The position numbers were made by a program, and so were the translations under genes. Of a stretch of 64,000 bases of DNA, positions 54,885-63,407 are shown piece after piece. Every line of letters begins with the position of its first letter. Position 1 is the first letter of the stretch. Below the pieces are notes generated by a model, which was not told the origin of the DNA, ran no database searches, and saw only the letters and a program-made list of their open reading frames with translations. Source of the DNA: Gemmatimonadaceae bacterium (GTDB lineage: Bacteria; Gemmatimonadota; Gemmatimonadetes; Gemmatimonadales; Gemmatimonadaceae); assembly GCA_040882285.1 (NCBI GenBank), contig JBBEBQ010000025.1, positions 177,754 to 241,753 of the forward strand, read 5' to 3'.

Positions 54885-57845
54885 ATGGCGACCACGGAAC
54901 ACACCCTCAACGATGCCCTTGCCGCGGTTCTGAGAACGACGCGGCGAGCGTGGGCCAATTCGGAGGTTGTGCGTTCGGAAAACAGCGGAATGCTGATCGG
55001 CAGCACGGCGCGGCCAGACATACTCGTCTTGGAAGCGAACGTCTCTCCCGTCGTGATTGAAACTGAAGTGTTTCCTGCGACGACGGTTGAGAGTGAGGCG
55101 ATGGCGCGCCTCGGAAAGGACGTCACGAGTACTGGCCGGACCATCCTTTCCTCTATCGCCGTCCGCCTGAACAAGAATCTGCGAAAGAAGCAGGGTATTG
55201 GCCTCAGCAAGGCACTGGTTGCGGCGCGCGACATCGAATTTGCCTTGTACACCGGAACTTCAGCTGCGGGCTGCGTTCGCTGGCCTGCGAACGGCTGGCT
55301 TCGTGGCAGCGTTGGCGATCTGTCCACGCTGACCCAATCAGCGTCGGTTCCCCCTGAGGTTGTTGAGCGCGCAGCGGACCAACTGGTGTGGGGAGTGTCG
55401 GCAGCCGCCGGAATTTTGGCGGAGATTGCCAGCTCTCATCCGAGCGCTGTCCACAAGATAAGTACAGAGCTTCGTCAGGAAGATGGGGAGCAAACGAGAC
55501 GGATGGCGATGACCATCCTTGCAAACGCCTTCGTGTTTCAGGAAACGTTGGCAGGGGGACCTGGCAAGCTGTCTTCGATCAATTCGCTCGACGAGTTGCG
55601 TAGTCGCCGCGGCGGTCTGACGAAGAGGACCGTCTTGGCCGAATGGCAAAAAATCCTGAAGGTCAACTATTGGCCGATTTTTGATATCGCGCGGCGAATA
55701 CTTGAGGATATTCCGGCCGTGGAGAGCATCCCACTAATTGACCGCTTGGTTACAACTGCTGACAATCTGCTAAAGAATCGCTTGATGCGATCCCACGATT
55801 TGACCGGTGCCGTTTTCCAACGTCTTATCGCAGATCGGAAATTTCTTGCAGCGTTTTATACGCGGCCCGCATCAGCCGCTCTTTTGGTGGACCTAGCGAT
55901 CACAGCGGATCAGCCGCCGGGAAAGGAATCGTGGGCCAATGTCCCCGATGTTACCGCGCTACGCGTGGCCGATTTTGCTTGCGGGACCGGTACGCTCCTT
56001 TCGACGGTCTACCAGCGAATGGGCCAGCTACACGAGTTGGGCGGAGGAGATGCCGAACAAATTCATCCCGCGATGATGGCCAATGCGCTGATTGGGTGTG
56101 ACGTGCTGCCGGCAGCGGCGCACCTGACCGCATCTATGTTGGCCGGGGCACATCCGACCGTCACATATGAGCAGAGCTGCATTATGACGGTCGCCTACGG
56201 GAAGCAGCCAGACGGACGTGTTGCCCTCGGGTCATTGGATTTGCTAGACGAGCAAGGGAATCTTGATATCCTCGCCGTCACTGCCAAGCACGTTGAAGGA
56301 ATGGGCGAATCAGAGAAGGATGTCTGGCTCTCCCTGCCGCACGCATCGTTTGATGTTGTGATTATGAACCCGCCGTTTACGAGAGCGACGGGTCACGAGG
56401 GAGAAAAAGTGGGCGTTCCGAATCCCATGTTCGCCGCCTTCAGTTCGACGAAGGAAGAGCAGCGTCTCATGGGTGAAGCGACCAAGCGCCTTACGGAAGG
56501 GACGAGTGCGCACGGCAATGCCGGCGAGGCCTCAATCTTCTTAGTGTTGGCGGACCGTAAGCTCAAGCAGAACGGAGCGTTGGGATTGGTCATGCCTCTG
56601 AGTTTGATGTCTGGAGATGCATGGGAAGACTCTCGCAACCTGCTCAAGAGGAACTACGCCGATCTAGTACTCGTCTCGATTGCGGGAGGCCAGAGCGAAG
56701 AAATGTCCTTTTCGGCCGATACGCATATGGGCGAATGTCTCGTAGCGGCACGCAAGTCGAAGGCGGGAAGCGCTCGTGCCACGTTTGTCGTGTTAGCCGC
56801 CCGACCCGAATCGGCGTTCGTGGGAGCTGCCACAGCGAAGCAAATTCGAGGATTGGTTAACGCGAAAAATCCTCGGCGGCTCGAGGACGGGCCTATTGGC
56901 GGGACTTCTTTGTATTTCGGCGATGACGAAATAGGACAAGCGTTAAACGCGCCGCTTCCGGTCGCCGGAGGGTGGAATCTCGCCCGAATAGCGGATCTCT
57001 CTCTGGCCCAAACCGCATACCAGCTAACGCATAAACATCGAGTGTGGCTGCCATCCATGATGGAAGCGGATGCTTTGGAGATACCGGTGTCGACAGTGGG
57101 CGTAATAGCTGAGATCGGCCCATATCACATGGACATAAACGCAACAACTTCTACCGGCGGAATTCGCGGGCCGTTTAAAGTTTCCAAAGTTAAGCCCGGA
57201 GCTGCTCCGACCTACCCGGTGCTCTGGGCTCACGACGCGACTGCCGAGCGGAAGATGGCGTTCGATGGCGACTCGGAGGGACGTCCCTTGCCGGGGAAAA
57301 CCAAAGCGGATCGTGAACTTGTCGACGAGAAAGTCGCTGCAGTTTGGGCGACCGCCTCACACTGTCACTTCAATCGCGATTTCCGGTTCAATAGTCAGTC
57401 CACCGCAATGCAGTTTACGATGCGCAAAACGATTGGCGGCCGTGCATGGCCCTCGCTCTTGCTAGCGTCTACGGACCAAGAGAAAGCATTAGTGCTTTGG
57501 GGAAATACGTCTCTGGGACTCTTGTTGCACTGGTGGCACGCCAACAAGCAGCAGTCGGGAAGGGGTAGCATCGGCGTATCAGCACTCGAAACACTTCCAA
57601 CGCTAAACGTGAAAGCGCTTGATCCAAAATGCTTGACCCGGGCTGCGAGTCTGTTCGATGCATTGAGCGCGGAAGATCTACTGCCCTTGCACGAAATCGA
57701 TCGTGATCCCGCGAGGCGTCAACTTGATGACCGATTCGCGCTCGATGTTTTAGGGTTGTCGGGTGAGGTTGTTGCTTCCGGCGGTCCGCTCGAACTGCTT
57801 CGCCTAAAACTCTCCCGCGAGCCTTCTATCAGGGGCGGCAAGTAA
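54885..57845 (+). CDS. N6-adenine DNA methylase, Type IIG-like, with possible N-terminal nuclease motif
   Basis: A 986-residue protein. The methylase core has motif X FYTRPASAALLVDLA, the AdoMet motif I VADFACGTGTLL (about residues 361-372) and catalytic motif IV NPPF (about 495-498). Upstream, the first 120 residues contain STARPDILVLEANVSPVVIE and TEVF: an Asp45 followed by Glu59-x-Glu61, similar to a PD-(D/E)XK nuclease with the usual Lys replaced by Glu. The C-terminal 300 residues are probably target-recognition. It fits a single-chain restriction-modification enzyme or an orphan methylase. The XRE gene upstream supports the restriction reading. Confidence 0.85.
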   Translation: MATTEHTLNDALAAVLRTTRRAWANSEVVRSENSGMLIGSTARPDILVLEANVSPVVIETEVFPATTVESEAMARLGKDVTSTGRTILSSIAVRLNKNLRKKQGIGLSKALVAARDIEFALYTGTSAAGCVRWPANGWLRGSVGDLSTLTQSASVPPEVVERAADQLVWGVSAAAGILAEIASSHPSAVHKISTELRQEDGEQTRRMAMTILANAFVFQETLAGGPGKLSSINSLDELRSRRGGLTKRTVLAEWQKILKVNYWPIFDIARRILEDIPAVESIPLIDRLVTTADNLLKNRLMRSHDLTGAVFQRLIADRKFLAAFYTRPASAALLVDLAITADQPPGKESWANVPDVTALRVADFACGTGTLLSTVYQRMGQLHELGGGDAEQIHPAMMANALIGCDVLPAAAHLTASMLAGAHPTVTYEQSCIMTVAYGKQPDGRVALGSLDLLDEQGNLDILAVTAKHVEGMGESEKDVWLSLPHASFDVVIMNPPFTRATGHEGEKVGVPNPMFAAFSSTKEEQRLMGEATKRLTEGTSAHGNAGEASIFLVLADRKLKQNGALGLVMPLSLMSGDAWEDSRNLLKRNYADLVLVSIAGGQSEEMSFSADTHMGECLVAARKSKAGSARATFVVLAARPESAFVGAATAKQIRGLVNAKNPRRLEDGPIGGTSLYFGDDEIGQALNAPLPVAGGWNLARIADLSLAQTAYQLTHKHRVWLPSMMEADALEIPVSTVGVIAEIGPYHMDINATTSTGGIRGPFKVSKVKPGAAPTYPVLWAHDATAERKMAFDGDSEGRPLPGKTKADRELVDEKVAAVWATASHCHFNRDFRFNSQSTAMQFTMRKTIGGRAWPSLLLASTDQEKALVLWGNTSLGLLLHWWHANKQQSGRGSIGVSALETLPTLNVKALDPKCLTRAASLFDALSAEDLLPLHEIDRDPARRQLDDRFALDVLGLSGEVVASGGPLELLRLKLSREPSIRGGK

Positions 57846-57903
57846 GGCCGTGCAGCCACCCAAATCCACGAAACGATATGCTAACTAAACGCCGGTTACC
57901 TTT

Positions 57904-58044
57904 ATGATTCTCGCGCCAGGGGTCCGCGCTGCGTCTATGCGCGCAGGAATTCTAGCTTCAATGACGCGGCTTGAAAGATTGCTCTATGCAGTGGATCGCG
58001 AGCTCCTGCGAGCCTGCCGAATACTGGCATTGTTGCAAGATTAG
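57904..58044 (+). CDS. 46-residue microprotein, copy 1 of a duplicated family
   Basis: The protein starts MILAPGVRAASMRAGILASM and continues TRLERLLYAVDREL. A second copy, 43 residues, is at 62630-62761 with the same order. Over 40 aligned codons I count about 20 synonymous and 7 amino-acid changes, which is strong evidence of selection on protein. Too short for most gene finders. It lies downstream of the methylase gene. No Shine-Dalgarno is visible. Function unknown. Confidence 0.75.
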   Translation: MILAPGVRAASMRAGILASMTRLERLLYAVDRELLRACRILALLQD

Positions 58045-58169
58045 GAGAGCGGTTCCGCGGTGCGAGACGCGCACACCCGTCGGGGGCAATCTGTGGGGCG
58101 CGTTAGGCTTTATCGTCGCGTCCGCGCAGCGAACAGGTTGCTGCGAAAAACGAAGTACCCTCACCAATC

Positions 58170-58991
58170 ATGTCTACCAGCCTGCTGCCCGATGAATTCG
58201 CAGACATCCTGCTGAAGCTCCGGCGGGCTGATGGTCACGCGGAGGCTTTCAATAGCGCGGCCAAGGAATTCTGGAAGTCGGCAACCTACGACTCGCAGCC
58301 CGAGTTCGACCGTAAGGGAAGAGGTATATACCGAGTGACCCGTGTGGACTCTCCGCCCCCGGAGCTGGCTATCCACATCAGCGAGGCCGCCCACCATCTC
58401 CGCTCGTCGCTTGACCACTTGATGTGGCTCCTCGCAAGGCCGACGACGACCAAAGAGGCGCTAAACGTTCAATTCCCATTGGTCAGATCGTTGCCAGCGT
58501 TTCGCGGGCGACACCAGACCAAGACGCTCAAGGGGCACAGCGGCGTCAGGCACATGATGCCTGGAGTTCCGCGTGGCGTGCGTACACTCGTCGAGCGCTT
58601 GCAGCCATACCACCGCAGGAAGTGGCCAGAAACCGCTCTGCTCGGGCAACTTCAGGCAATATCCAACTGGGATAAGCACCGCACGCTTATGACGACGGCG
58701 GGCGGGACGATGAGCATACAAACCACGCTCCGCATTGTCGGAAGGGCGACGTTCCGATATATCGAGCAGCGCACGCCCATTCTCAAACCGGGCGCAGTAC
58801 TCGCCCGGTTTGAGGTGGCCGACTTTGAAAACGGTACGGAGGTGTATATGAAGCCCATAACGACCCTTGTTCCAATCTTTGACCCGGCAATGCCGCCACA
58901 GATTCGGGAGCGGCCCGTCTACACCGTCTTGCACGATTGCGCGGGCTTCATCCGGACAGGCGTGCTTCCGATGTTCGTGCGGTTCTTCTAG
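58170..58991 (+). CDS. Hypothetical protein, possible HEPN-type RX4H motif
   Basis: A 273-residue protein. A helical block with ISEAAHHLRSSLDHLMWLLA contains Arg78-X4-His83, the pattern seen in many HEPN RNases, followed by a second half with YHRRKWPETALLGQL and a beta-rich C-terminus. HEPN proteins often act in defence as abortive RNases; this assignment is a hypothesis because the motif is short. It stands alone between the microprotein gene and the SLOG gene. Confidence 0.55.
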   Translation: MSTSLLPDEFADILLKLRRADGHAEAFNSAAKEFWKSATYDSQPEFDRKGRGIYRVTRVDSPPPELAIHISEAAHHLRSSLDHLMWLLARPTTTKEALNVQFPLVRSLPAFRGRHQTKTLKGHSGVRHMMPGVPRGVRTLVERLQPYHRRKWPETALLGQLQAISNWDKHRTLMTTAGGTMSIQTTLRIVGRATFRYIEQRTPILKPGAVLARFEVADFENGTEVYMKPITTLVPIFDPAMPPQIRERPVYTVLHDCAGFIRTGVLPMFVRFF

Positions 58992-59251
58992 GAGGCCCTT
59001 GAGCCAGTCAGTCATTCGGGACCGAACCCCGGCAGGAAAAACGCCGTTCCCTTTGTAACAGGCCGAGTAGGGATAGAACCCGTTGCAGAGCGGGCTTGCT
59101 ATGCAGCGAGCGGCCTGCTTGTTAGCTCGAATAGGACGCGGCACCCGCGACACCTAGCCGGTCCACAGGGACTCTCGCTGTGGGCCGAACCGCACAGTGA
59201 TTTTCGAAGTCGGGTTAATGGTCGCGCCAGTAACTCTCTAGGCGGCCGTTG

Positions 59252-59665
59252 TCAGTCAGCTTCGGTGATGTCGCCGCTTGGATAGATGATGACGATTCGC
59301 CGCCCCATCCGTCGCGCGTACCGCACCGTCCTCCATGTGCCGGAACGAGGCGCGGAAGCTTCTGGGCCGTTTGGGGTCGCGAGGAGGAGATCCGTCTCAG
59401 CTACGATCGCTCGGTTTCGCAGCATATACGGAAATTCCGCTCGGACCTCTGAACCCTCGCAAAATGCGCGGTTCGATGGATTCACCGGCGGATGAATAAC
59501 CACGCGAATATCTTGATTTGTGGCCAGTTCGTGCGCTTCCGAATCGCGTCCGATCGCGTCACCATGATGCAGCTCGTCAGGCGACAGCCGGAATAGTGTG
59601 CGTGCACACGCTTCCCGCTGTTCCGGGGTCATGCCGGATCGTGTTCCCGTGAAGCCGATTTTCAT
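59252..59665 (-). CDS. SLOG-fold protein (YspA/YpsA-like)
   Basis: A 137-residue Rossmann-like protein of the SLOG superfamily. It has KIGFTGTRSGMTPEQ at the N-terminus, HHGDAIGRDSEAHELA (nucleotide-binding pattern), an AETDLLLATP loop and RSGTWRTVRYARRMGRRIVI near the end. SLOG proteins bind nucleotides or nucleotide-derived ligands and are frequent in defence and signalling gene sets. A specific ligand is unknown. Confidence 0.8.
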   Translation of the reverse strand: MKIGFTGTRSGMTPEQREACARTLFRLSPDELHHGDAIGRDSEAHELATNQDIRVVIHPPVNPSNRAFCEGSEVRAEFPYMLRNRAIVAETDLLLATPNGPEASAPRSGTWRTVRYARRMGRRIVIIYPSGDITEAD

Positions 59666-59763
59666 GTCGCTAAAGCATAGCGATTAGGAGCGTCGCCTAT
59701 CGTGCCTGGCCTTGGCGAAGCGCTTTCGGCCTGCCTGGAGCGACGACACCGCGGGGTAGACTC

Positions 59764-59880
59764 CAAAATGCCAGCGGTGCCCTGATTCCTTCGATGAGCG
59801 CATCCCCGTTCTCGAGCGGATCGTGGACGGGGTGCCGATTGAGCACGTACAGATCCGCTTGCCTCGGTTGTCGAGTTGCT
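59764..59880 (+). pseudogene. Start-less protein-like frame
   Basis: Between an upstream TAG and a TGA at 59878-59880 the plus strand encodes a protein-like stretch with CQRCPDSFDERIPVLERIVD. No ATG, GTG or TTG starts it at the expected place. It may be a gene remnant or an uncertain frame. Confidence 0.3.
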
Positions 59881-59909
59881 GACGTGCACCAAGGGCTGCG
59901 GGCCATTAG

Positions 59910-60179
59910 GTGCCGGTGGACCCGGATTTGGCGGCGGTCCAAATGGTTGATGCCAGCAAGGCGGCCCGTGCCAGCGACCGAATGCGTGCGATGGCTGAGC
60001 TGGGGCGCTTCGGCGTGGGCGAGCGCACCGAAGAGGTGCATACGCTGGTGAGCCCCGACATACGGGGGCGGCTACAACGGCAGGCAGAGGTAATGTTCTC
60101 CCGCCCGAACTGGCCGACAGCGGAGCTTGTAGAGGCGCTATGGCCTATTTGGAGCGACGGCGGGGAAGTCGAGGGCTAG
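59910..60179 (+). CDS. Hypothetical protein
   Basis: An 89-residue helical protein from GTG 59910, with DASKAARASDRMRAMAELGR and RPNWPTAELVEALWPIWS. No family recognised. It overlaps the next, opposite-strand gene by 35 nt at their tails. Confidence 0.45.
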   Translation: MPVDPDLAAVQMVDASKAARASDRMRAMAELGRFGVGERTEEVHTLVSPDIRGRLQRQAEVMFSRPNWPTAELVEALWPIWSDGGEVEG

Positions 60180-60435
60180 CGGACGAATCTGCGTTTATCG
60201 TGATCGACGCGTCGGTGATTTTTGTTGCACCCAGTTCATCGAACCCGATGACATTACGGAACGTTCGTATGTGTCCGTCTGCGTCTATGGCTCGGAGGGC
60301 AACGAGATGACGGGGCACGAAGGGAACACCAGAATCTTCAATCACCCGCTTAAGGCTGACTTCCTCTTGGCCGATCGTAGCCAACTGGCTTGAGATCGCG
60401 TGGCGCAGCTCGTCAATCGGCCGCCCGAGTCGCAC
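60145..60435 (-). CDS. Hypothetical protein
   Basis: A 96-residue protein from GTG 60433-60435, with PIDELRHAISSQLATIGQEE and a beta-rich middle. No family recognised. Confidence 0.45.
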   Translation of the reverse strand: MRLGRPIDELRHAISSQLATIGQEEVSLKRVIEDSGVPFVPRHLVALRAIDADGHIRTFRNVIGFDELGATKITDASITINADSSASPRLPRRRSK

Positions 60436-60655
60436 GTAAGTGCCACATCCGCGCGCGGGTTTTGAGCCATGTTCGCGGCGCTCGTCGCTTCGCTGATTAG
60501 CTCGACGCGTGCGCTAGTGCGAAGCGCGATGTGGCAACGCGTCCCGCTCCGATGTGGCGATGCGCAGCATTCGTGGCGCTGGGGTAATCGCAGCTCAGAG
60601 GCGATCCGCGCTCTGCCAGAAGGGCGGGGTCCCGCGGAGATGGTATCTTTCGGGA

Positions 60656-61006
60656 ATGAGCATCAATCCATCGTTTTCGTTCGCGTTCAACATTGGGAAG
60701 GCTTTTCTAGACCAGCCGAGTCACCCGATTACAGTGCCGCGCGAACAGGTAGACTATGCAGCACTGGAAGCGTCAAGCTTGAACCGCCAAAAGCTCTCGC
60801 TGCTCTTTCCGCGAGGAGAGCGGAACGCCGAGCGATTCTATACGCTCTATCAAGGTACAGCTGGCCGCGGTCCGTACTACCAACTGCAACTGCGTGGGGA
60901 GCGGCGGGACTTACCGGTCTATCTAAAACTGCATGACCGACTACTCGTCATCCTCTTCAAGTACGGCCATGGATCATACGTAGTCTTGGAGTACCGGGAT
61001 GAATAG
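60656..61006 (+). CDS. Hypothetical protein
   Basis: About 116 residues from ATG 60656, with FAFNIGKAFLDQPSHPIT, then ERFYTLYQGTAGRGPYYQLQ and RLLVILFKYGHGSYVVLEYR. The strand-rich end resembles a small beta-sheet domain. The frame is open 34 codons further upstream. No family recognised. Confidence 0.5.
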   Translation: MSINPSFSFAFNIGKAFLDQPSHPITVPREQVDYAALEASSLNRQKLSLLFPRGERNAERFYTLYQGTAGRGPYYQLQLRGERRDLPVYLKLHDRLLVILFKYGHGSYVVLEYRDE

Positions 61007-61046
61007 ACGCGAAGCGGTCCGAGCTGAGAAGCCTCGGGGGAAGCGC

Positions 61047-61253
61047 CTAAGACGCTTCCTTAGTGAGCGAACCGATCCGCGATGATCGCGGGGGCCAGCT
61101 CCCGTCACGCTCGGCGATGATCTGTGCGAGCTCGCGATCCTCCCGCTCGCGCTGAGCGTTGAACGCTTCGAGCATCTGGTCCTGCTCGGCGATCCATTCG
61201 CGCGTCATCGCATCTACGCGCTCGCGCTCGTGCAGATTTTGCGTGGACGACAT
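61047..61253 (-). CDS. Charged coiled-coil protein
   Basis: A 68-residue charged protein with REWIAEQDQMLEAFNAQRER, a likely coiled coil. Start ATG at 61251-61253. Function unknown. Confidence 0.5.
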   Translation of the reverse strand: MSSTQNLHERERVDAMTREWIAEQDQMLEAFNAQREREDRELAQIIAERDGSWPPRSSRIGSLTKEAS

Positions 61254-61267
61254 TCGGCGAGGCGTAA

Positions 61268-61450
61268 CGTGCACTCGGCTATGCTTACGATGCCACATTT
61301 GAAGGTGTCGCTGTCGTCGGTCGCGGCGTCTGGGTGCGGGACAAGGACCGAATTGTCCGGGGGTCCACTGTTTACCCTCTCACCTTTGGAACGCAGCAGG
61401 TCGACGCACTGGAGGCGTTCCTTGACTCCTTCGTTCTCGTCTCGCGGTGA
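61268..61450 (+). pseudogene. Start-less protein-like frame
   Basis: After a TAA at 61265-61267, the plus strand encodes about 60 protein-like residues (YDATFEGVAVVGRGVWVRDK, then STVYPLTFGTQQVDALEAFL) ending in TGA 61448-61450. There is no ATG or TTG and only a late GTG. It is probably the remnant of a small gene cut at its 5' end. Confidence 0.4.
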
Positions 61451-61498
61451 CTACCTGGGCGAGGGCGACCGCCCGTCGACTTCTTCAAAGGTGAGCGG

Positions 61499-62425
61499 GT
61501 GAAGAGCCAACTCGAAAAGGTGCGCGCCTGGCTTGCGAAGGAGGGGTACCCTCTTGAACTAGAGATCGGCCGACAACTCAGAGATGCGGGTGTGAACGAT
61601 ATCGAGCACGGGCATCTCTACCGAGATCAGCGGTCAGGGAAGTGGCGCGAAGTGGACATCTTGGGCACGCAGTTTACCCTGACGGGCAAACCGGGAGAGC
61701 CGACGCAGCCGCCGAGTTTTACGCTGCGATTCGTTGTGGAATGCAAGTACTCTCACCGTCCCTGGCTCGTTCTTGCCTCGGAGTCCTCACAAGTCGAGCG
61801 TCAGTTTCCGAGTGGTTATTTACTCGGAGCCGTAGGGAGTGCCATTGTCCGAAGGGCCGAGATGCCGAACGTCGGACGCTACACCACGTCGGGTTCCGGC
61901 GTAACACTAAAAGCCTTTGGCCTCGGAGCGATGCGGGGACATGGTGTGGTTCAGGCGCTAGGCGCAAAGAAGGCCGGCCCCAACATGGCATACCGCGCAG
62001 TGCGGAGCGTTGTGGCTGCGGCCGGAGCGGAGGCCGCGCGTACTGACGCATCTCTCCTTGCACAGGTAGCGCTGCCAGGCGAACCGAGAGTCAAGCAGGT
62101 GTTTCTGCATCTTCCGGTCGTCGTTGTTCAAGGTTCGATCTTTGAGCTTTCCTTGAACCGAGAGGGCAGGGAGTCGCTGCGTGAAGTGGAGGAGGCGGGA
62201 CTGCTCGCTCCCGGACCGCACGGCAAAGCGAGCCCGACGTTGGTGCGCATTGTGAGACCAGGCGTGGCGCTCAAGACTCTTGTTGGAAATGCGATCACCG
62301 ACGCACAGTTGCTGACGGAGGTGCTGCGGCCGGAATGGGCAGACCATGTTAGACTGGCGCATCTCCCTCAAGACGACTCTCCGGCCGCGCTCCATCTAGC
62401 TGCCCTGAGAGCTCGGCGCGAATGA
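61499..62425 (+). CDS. PD-(D/E)XK nuclease-like protein
   Basis: A 308-residue protein. Residues 22 (Glu), 53 (Asp in REVDILGTQ) and 81-83 (ECK in RFVVECKYS) are placed as in restriction-endonuclease-like folds. The start is GTG at 61499 with AAAGGTGAG before it. The second half (about 180-308) has a beta-rich pattern with VKQVFLHLPVVVVQGSIFEL. It might be a solitary restriction enzyme or a type IV-like enzyme. No methylase or helicase is next to it. Function is a hypothesis. Confidence 0.7.
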   Translation: MKSQLEKVRAWLAKEGYPLELEIGRQLRDAGVNDIEHGHLYRDQRSGKWREVDILGTQFTLTGKPGEPTQPPSFTLRFVVECKYSHRPWLVLASESSQVERQFPSGYLLGAVGSAIVRRAEMPNVGRYTTSGSGVTLKAFGLGAMRGHGVVQALGAKKAGPNMAYRAVRSVVAAAGAEAARTDASLLAQVALPGEPRVKQVFLHLPVVVVQGSIFELSLNREGRESLREVEEAGLLAPGPHGKASPTLVRIVRPGVALKTLVGNAITDAQLLTEVLRPEWADHVRLAHLPQDDSPAALHLAALRARRE

Positions 62426-62629
62426 TTCTATGTCTCGGCTCCTCTTGGTAGTTACCCGTTTCGTTACCCGCTTCTACCGCTCTAGTACGACCTGCGATGT
62501 AGGAAAACTCCGGCACCGACGCCCGTTCTCCCTATGAATCCCGGCAGGATGTAGTTTTAGGTTGAGTCCTGATCCTGCTTTGGGAGCAGGTATGATCGAT
62601 CCAACCCGACGGGTCCTTCTCGCACCTCA

Positions 62630-62761
62630 ATGATCCTCGCTCCTGGTGTCCGGGCCGCGGCAATGCGTGCCGCTATTCTCGAGTCCATGACGCCGCTTGA
62701 AAGGCTGCTCTACGCCGTCGATCGGGAGCTGCGGCGGGCTCGCAGGATGCTCGACGCCTAA
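62630..62761 (+). CDS. 43-residue microprotein, copy 2
   Basis: The protein starts MILAPGVRAAAMRAAILESM and continues TPLERLLYAVDREL. It is homologous to the 46-residue protein at 57904-58044 with mostly synonymous differences. It lies 204 nt downstream of the nuclease-like gene. No Shine-Dalgarno visible. Unknown function. Confidence 0.75.
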   Translation: MILAPGVRAAAMRAAILESMTPLERLLYAVDRELRRARRMLDA

Positions 62762-62960
62762 AGTTCCAAGTAGCCTTGGGTCTCGGTTTCCACTCCCTCA
62801 AGGAGGCTTTTGTACTTCTTGACGGGGCGAGAATGCAGCGATTACTCCCCAAATTCCTCCAGCAGATCCAACGCCTCTTCGCGTGAAAAGATTTGGATGG
62901 CTTCGCATCACCAGATCTGCTGCTGAATTGTCCGCGCCCTATTCTTTCCCTAGCTTCGGC

Positions 62961-63407
62961 CTATCTCTTTTGATAAACGAAAGAAAAGCCGCCCTCGGCG
63001 AGCGTAAACGTATTCCCGGAAACCGTGCCGGTCCCACCTTCACCGGAGTTGTACGTAAATGTGACAGCCGTGCCGTTGATCGTGTAGGAGCCCGCGTCCG
63101 AATAGGAATAATTCGTAACTACGCCATTAATCGTTTCTCGAGTAGTGTAAATCTCAGCGAACGAAGCGCCAGAAACGGTTAATACGCTTGACGTCAGTTC
63201 AACCTTGTCCGCTCCCAGCTGACCCATCGTGAACGGAAGATTTGAGCCGTTAACTGTTTTTAAGTCCCACGTTCCCGCGAGGCTCGCTTGGGTAGGCGCG
63301 GTTGGTCCGTCGCTACCTCCGCCGCACGCGACAGTAGCGAACGCTAAGACTGTTGCGGAAAGCGTAACTAAACCGCGCAGTCCATACCGCCGGGAGAGAC
63401 GTCTCAT
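62961..63407 (-). CDS. Predicted lipoprotein
   Basis: About 148 residues from ATG 63405-63407. Signal region ends LSATVLAFATVACGGG, a lipobox with cysteine near residue 28, then a Gly/Ser/Pro spacer and a beta-rich domain (LAGTWDLKTVNGSNLPFT), which resembles small lipocalin-like lipoproteins. Overlaps the previous gene stop by ATGA, so it is translated with it. Confidence 0.7.
   Translation of the reverse strand: MRRLSRRYGLRGLVTLSATVLAFATVACGGGSDGPTAPTQASLAGTWDLKTVNGSNLPFTMGQLGADKVELTSSVLTVSGASFAEIYTTRETINGVVTNYSYSDAGSYTINGTAVTFTYNSGEGGTGTVSGNTFTLAEGGFSFVYQKR

Noticed and set aside
62842..62907. Minus-strand protein-like frame ending FSREEALDLLEEFGE
   Set aside because: Only about 22 codons between stops and no start codon; could be a gene fragment but too short to support.
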